Positions 6,566 through 6,927 of a DNA stretch of 6,927 nt are shown here, piece by piece. Under the pieces are notes generated by a model, which searched no databases, was not told where the DNA came from, and saw only the letters and a program-made list of their open reading frames with translations. How positions within the stretch are numbered: the stretch's first letter is position 1; every line of letters begins with the position of its first letter. Source of the DNA: Anaerolineae bacterium (GTDB lineage: Bacteria; Chloroflexota; Anaerolineae; Aggregatilineales; Phototrophicaceae). Location: positions 1 through 6,927 of the forward strand of contig JALONY010000147.1 of NCBI GenBank assembly GCA_025454715.1, written 5' to 3'. Made by a program: the position numbers and the translations under genes.

Positions 6566-6705
6566 ATCCCTTCAGACGGACACAATATCTCTTGCGGTAC
6601 CGCCCAATCAGGCGTCAGCCATGGGGTCTCTTGCGAGGAGGCTACTCCATGGCTGAGAAGAAGTGTTAGTGTGGCCATCAATAGAACCATGAGAGGGTGG
6701 CGCAT
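6562..6705 (-). CDS. Signal-peptide ORF, probable N-terminus of the PKD protein
   Basis: From ATG 6705 this gives 47 residues: a short basic start (Met-Arg-His-Pro), a hydrophobic core of about 14 residues (Leu-Met-Val-Leu-Leu-Met through Leu-Leu-Leu), then Gly-Val-Ala-Ser-Ser before Gln-Glu-Thr-Pro. This is a good Sec signal peptide with likely cleavage after Ala-Ser or Ser-Ser. Only about 20 residues follow before TGA, and that stop overlaps the ATG of the PKD ORF (ATGA). The combined layout, export signal here and export-type domains in the next frame, implies a single gene broken by a one- or two-base indel; true translational coupling of a free signal peptide is less likely. AAGGGA 8 bases before the ATG is a weak ribosome-binding site. 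The frame is also open upstream, with ATG 6741 and TTG 6753 as other starts. Confidence 0.6.
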   Translation of the reverse strand: MRHPLMVLLMATLTLLLSHGVASSQETPWLTPDWAVPQEILCPSEGI

Positions 6706-6873
6706 CAGTAAATCCCTTATGTTCACAGAAAAGGCCAGCATAAAAACACGCAAGATGGGTGTGGAGGTTGCGGGGTACCATCCACACAGTCACGAAAGAT
6801 AGCACCATCCCTGCACTTTTTCTTGTCAACGACTGTTTGCCGTAGGCCAAGCGTGTGCTTCACCCACCCCTTT

Positions 6874-6902
6874 TTGCACCCCGCCCAAGCCCGTGGTATA
6901 CT
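6874..6902 (+). promoter_or_regulatory. Extended -10 promoter firing out of the window
   Basis: TATACT (6897-6902; 5 of 6 consensus) is preceded by TGG, giving the extended -10 form TGnTATACT. TTGCAC (6874-6879) lies 17 bases upstream as a partial -35. Transcription would begin near 6909 and run rightwards, so the target gene lies beyond the window end. The region 6754-6870 otherwise holds the upstream region of the signal-peptide ORF, where I find no convincing minus-strand promoter. Confidence 0.5.
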
Positions 6903-6927
6903 AGAACGCCTGTGCTTTATCCGTGCC

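Noticed and set aside
6796..6829. Minus-strand TTGACA with TATCTT as a promoter for the split PKD gene
   Set aside because: The boxes are 22 bases apart, too long for a sigma70 promoter, and no other -10 fits.
1..6927. CRISPR arrays, transposon ends, tRNA or rRNA genes
   Set aside because: I saw no regularly spaced repeats, transposase-like frames, terminal inverted repeats or tRNA arms on either strand.

Overview
The window is a stretch of GC-rich bacterial chromosome. Four of its genes are ordinary housekeeping or transport genes; a fifth, at the right end, codes for a secreted PKD-domain protein and is AT-rich in the middle. The protein families suggest Chloroflexota, probably Anaerolineae-like: the tail of an Uma2-type protein, a KimA-like APC permease, a DinB-fold protein and a dipeptide/oligopeptide ATPase pair. 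This assignment rests on remembered protein resemblance, not on a marker gene.

Layout from left to right. (a) 1-187, plus strand: the last 61 codons of a protein resembling the Uma2 (DUF820) family, followed by a strong hairpin at 209-239. (b) 201/266-2129, minus strand: an APC-superfamily permease very like the KimA potassium importer, with its own sigma70-type promoter at 2289-2317. The reading frame breaks near 353, and about 24 residues expected in the C-terminal domain are missing there. (c) 2412-3011, minus strand: a DinB-superfamily protein with its own terminator hairpin at 2357-2382. (d) 3278-5332, plus strand: a two-gene operon for the two ATPases of an oligopeptide/dipeptide ABC importer (OppD/DppD-like and OppF/DppF-like), with a good promoter at 3095-3123, a leader of about 150 nt and a GC-rich terminator at 5364-5396. 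(e) 5438-6705, minus strand: a signal-peptide ORF overlapping by 4 bases (ATGA) a 375-residue PKD-domain ORF. The two look like one exported protein split by a frameshift. (f) 6874-6902: an extended -10 promoter firing rightwards out of the window.

The two ATPases would power import of small peptides, but no permease or binding-protein gene lies in the window, so they must work with components encoded elsewhere. The KimA-like protein would take up potassium. I found no new multi-gene system, CRISPR array, mobile element, tRNA or rRNA. The points most worth checking are the damaged KimA C-terminus, the split secreted protein, and the unequal loss of C-terminal cysteines between the two ATPases.
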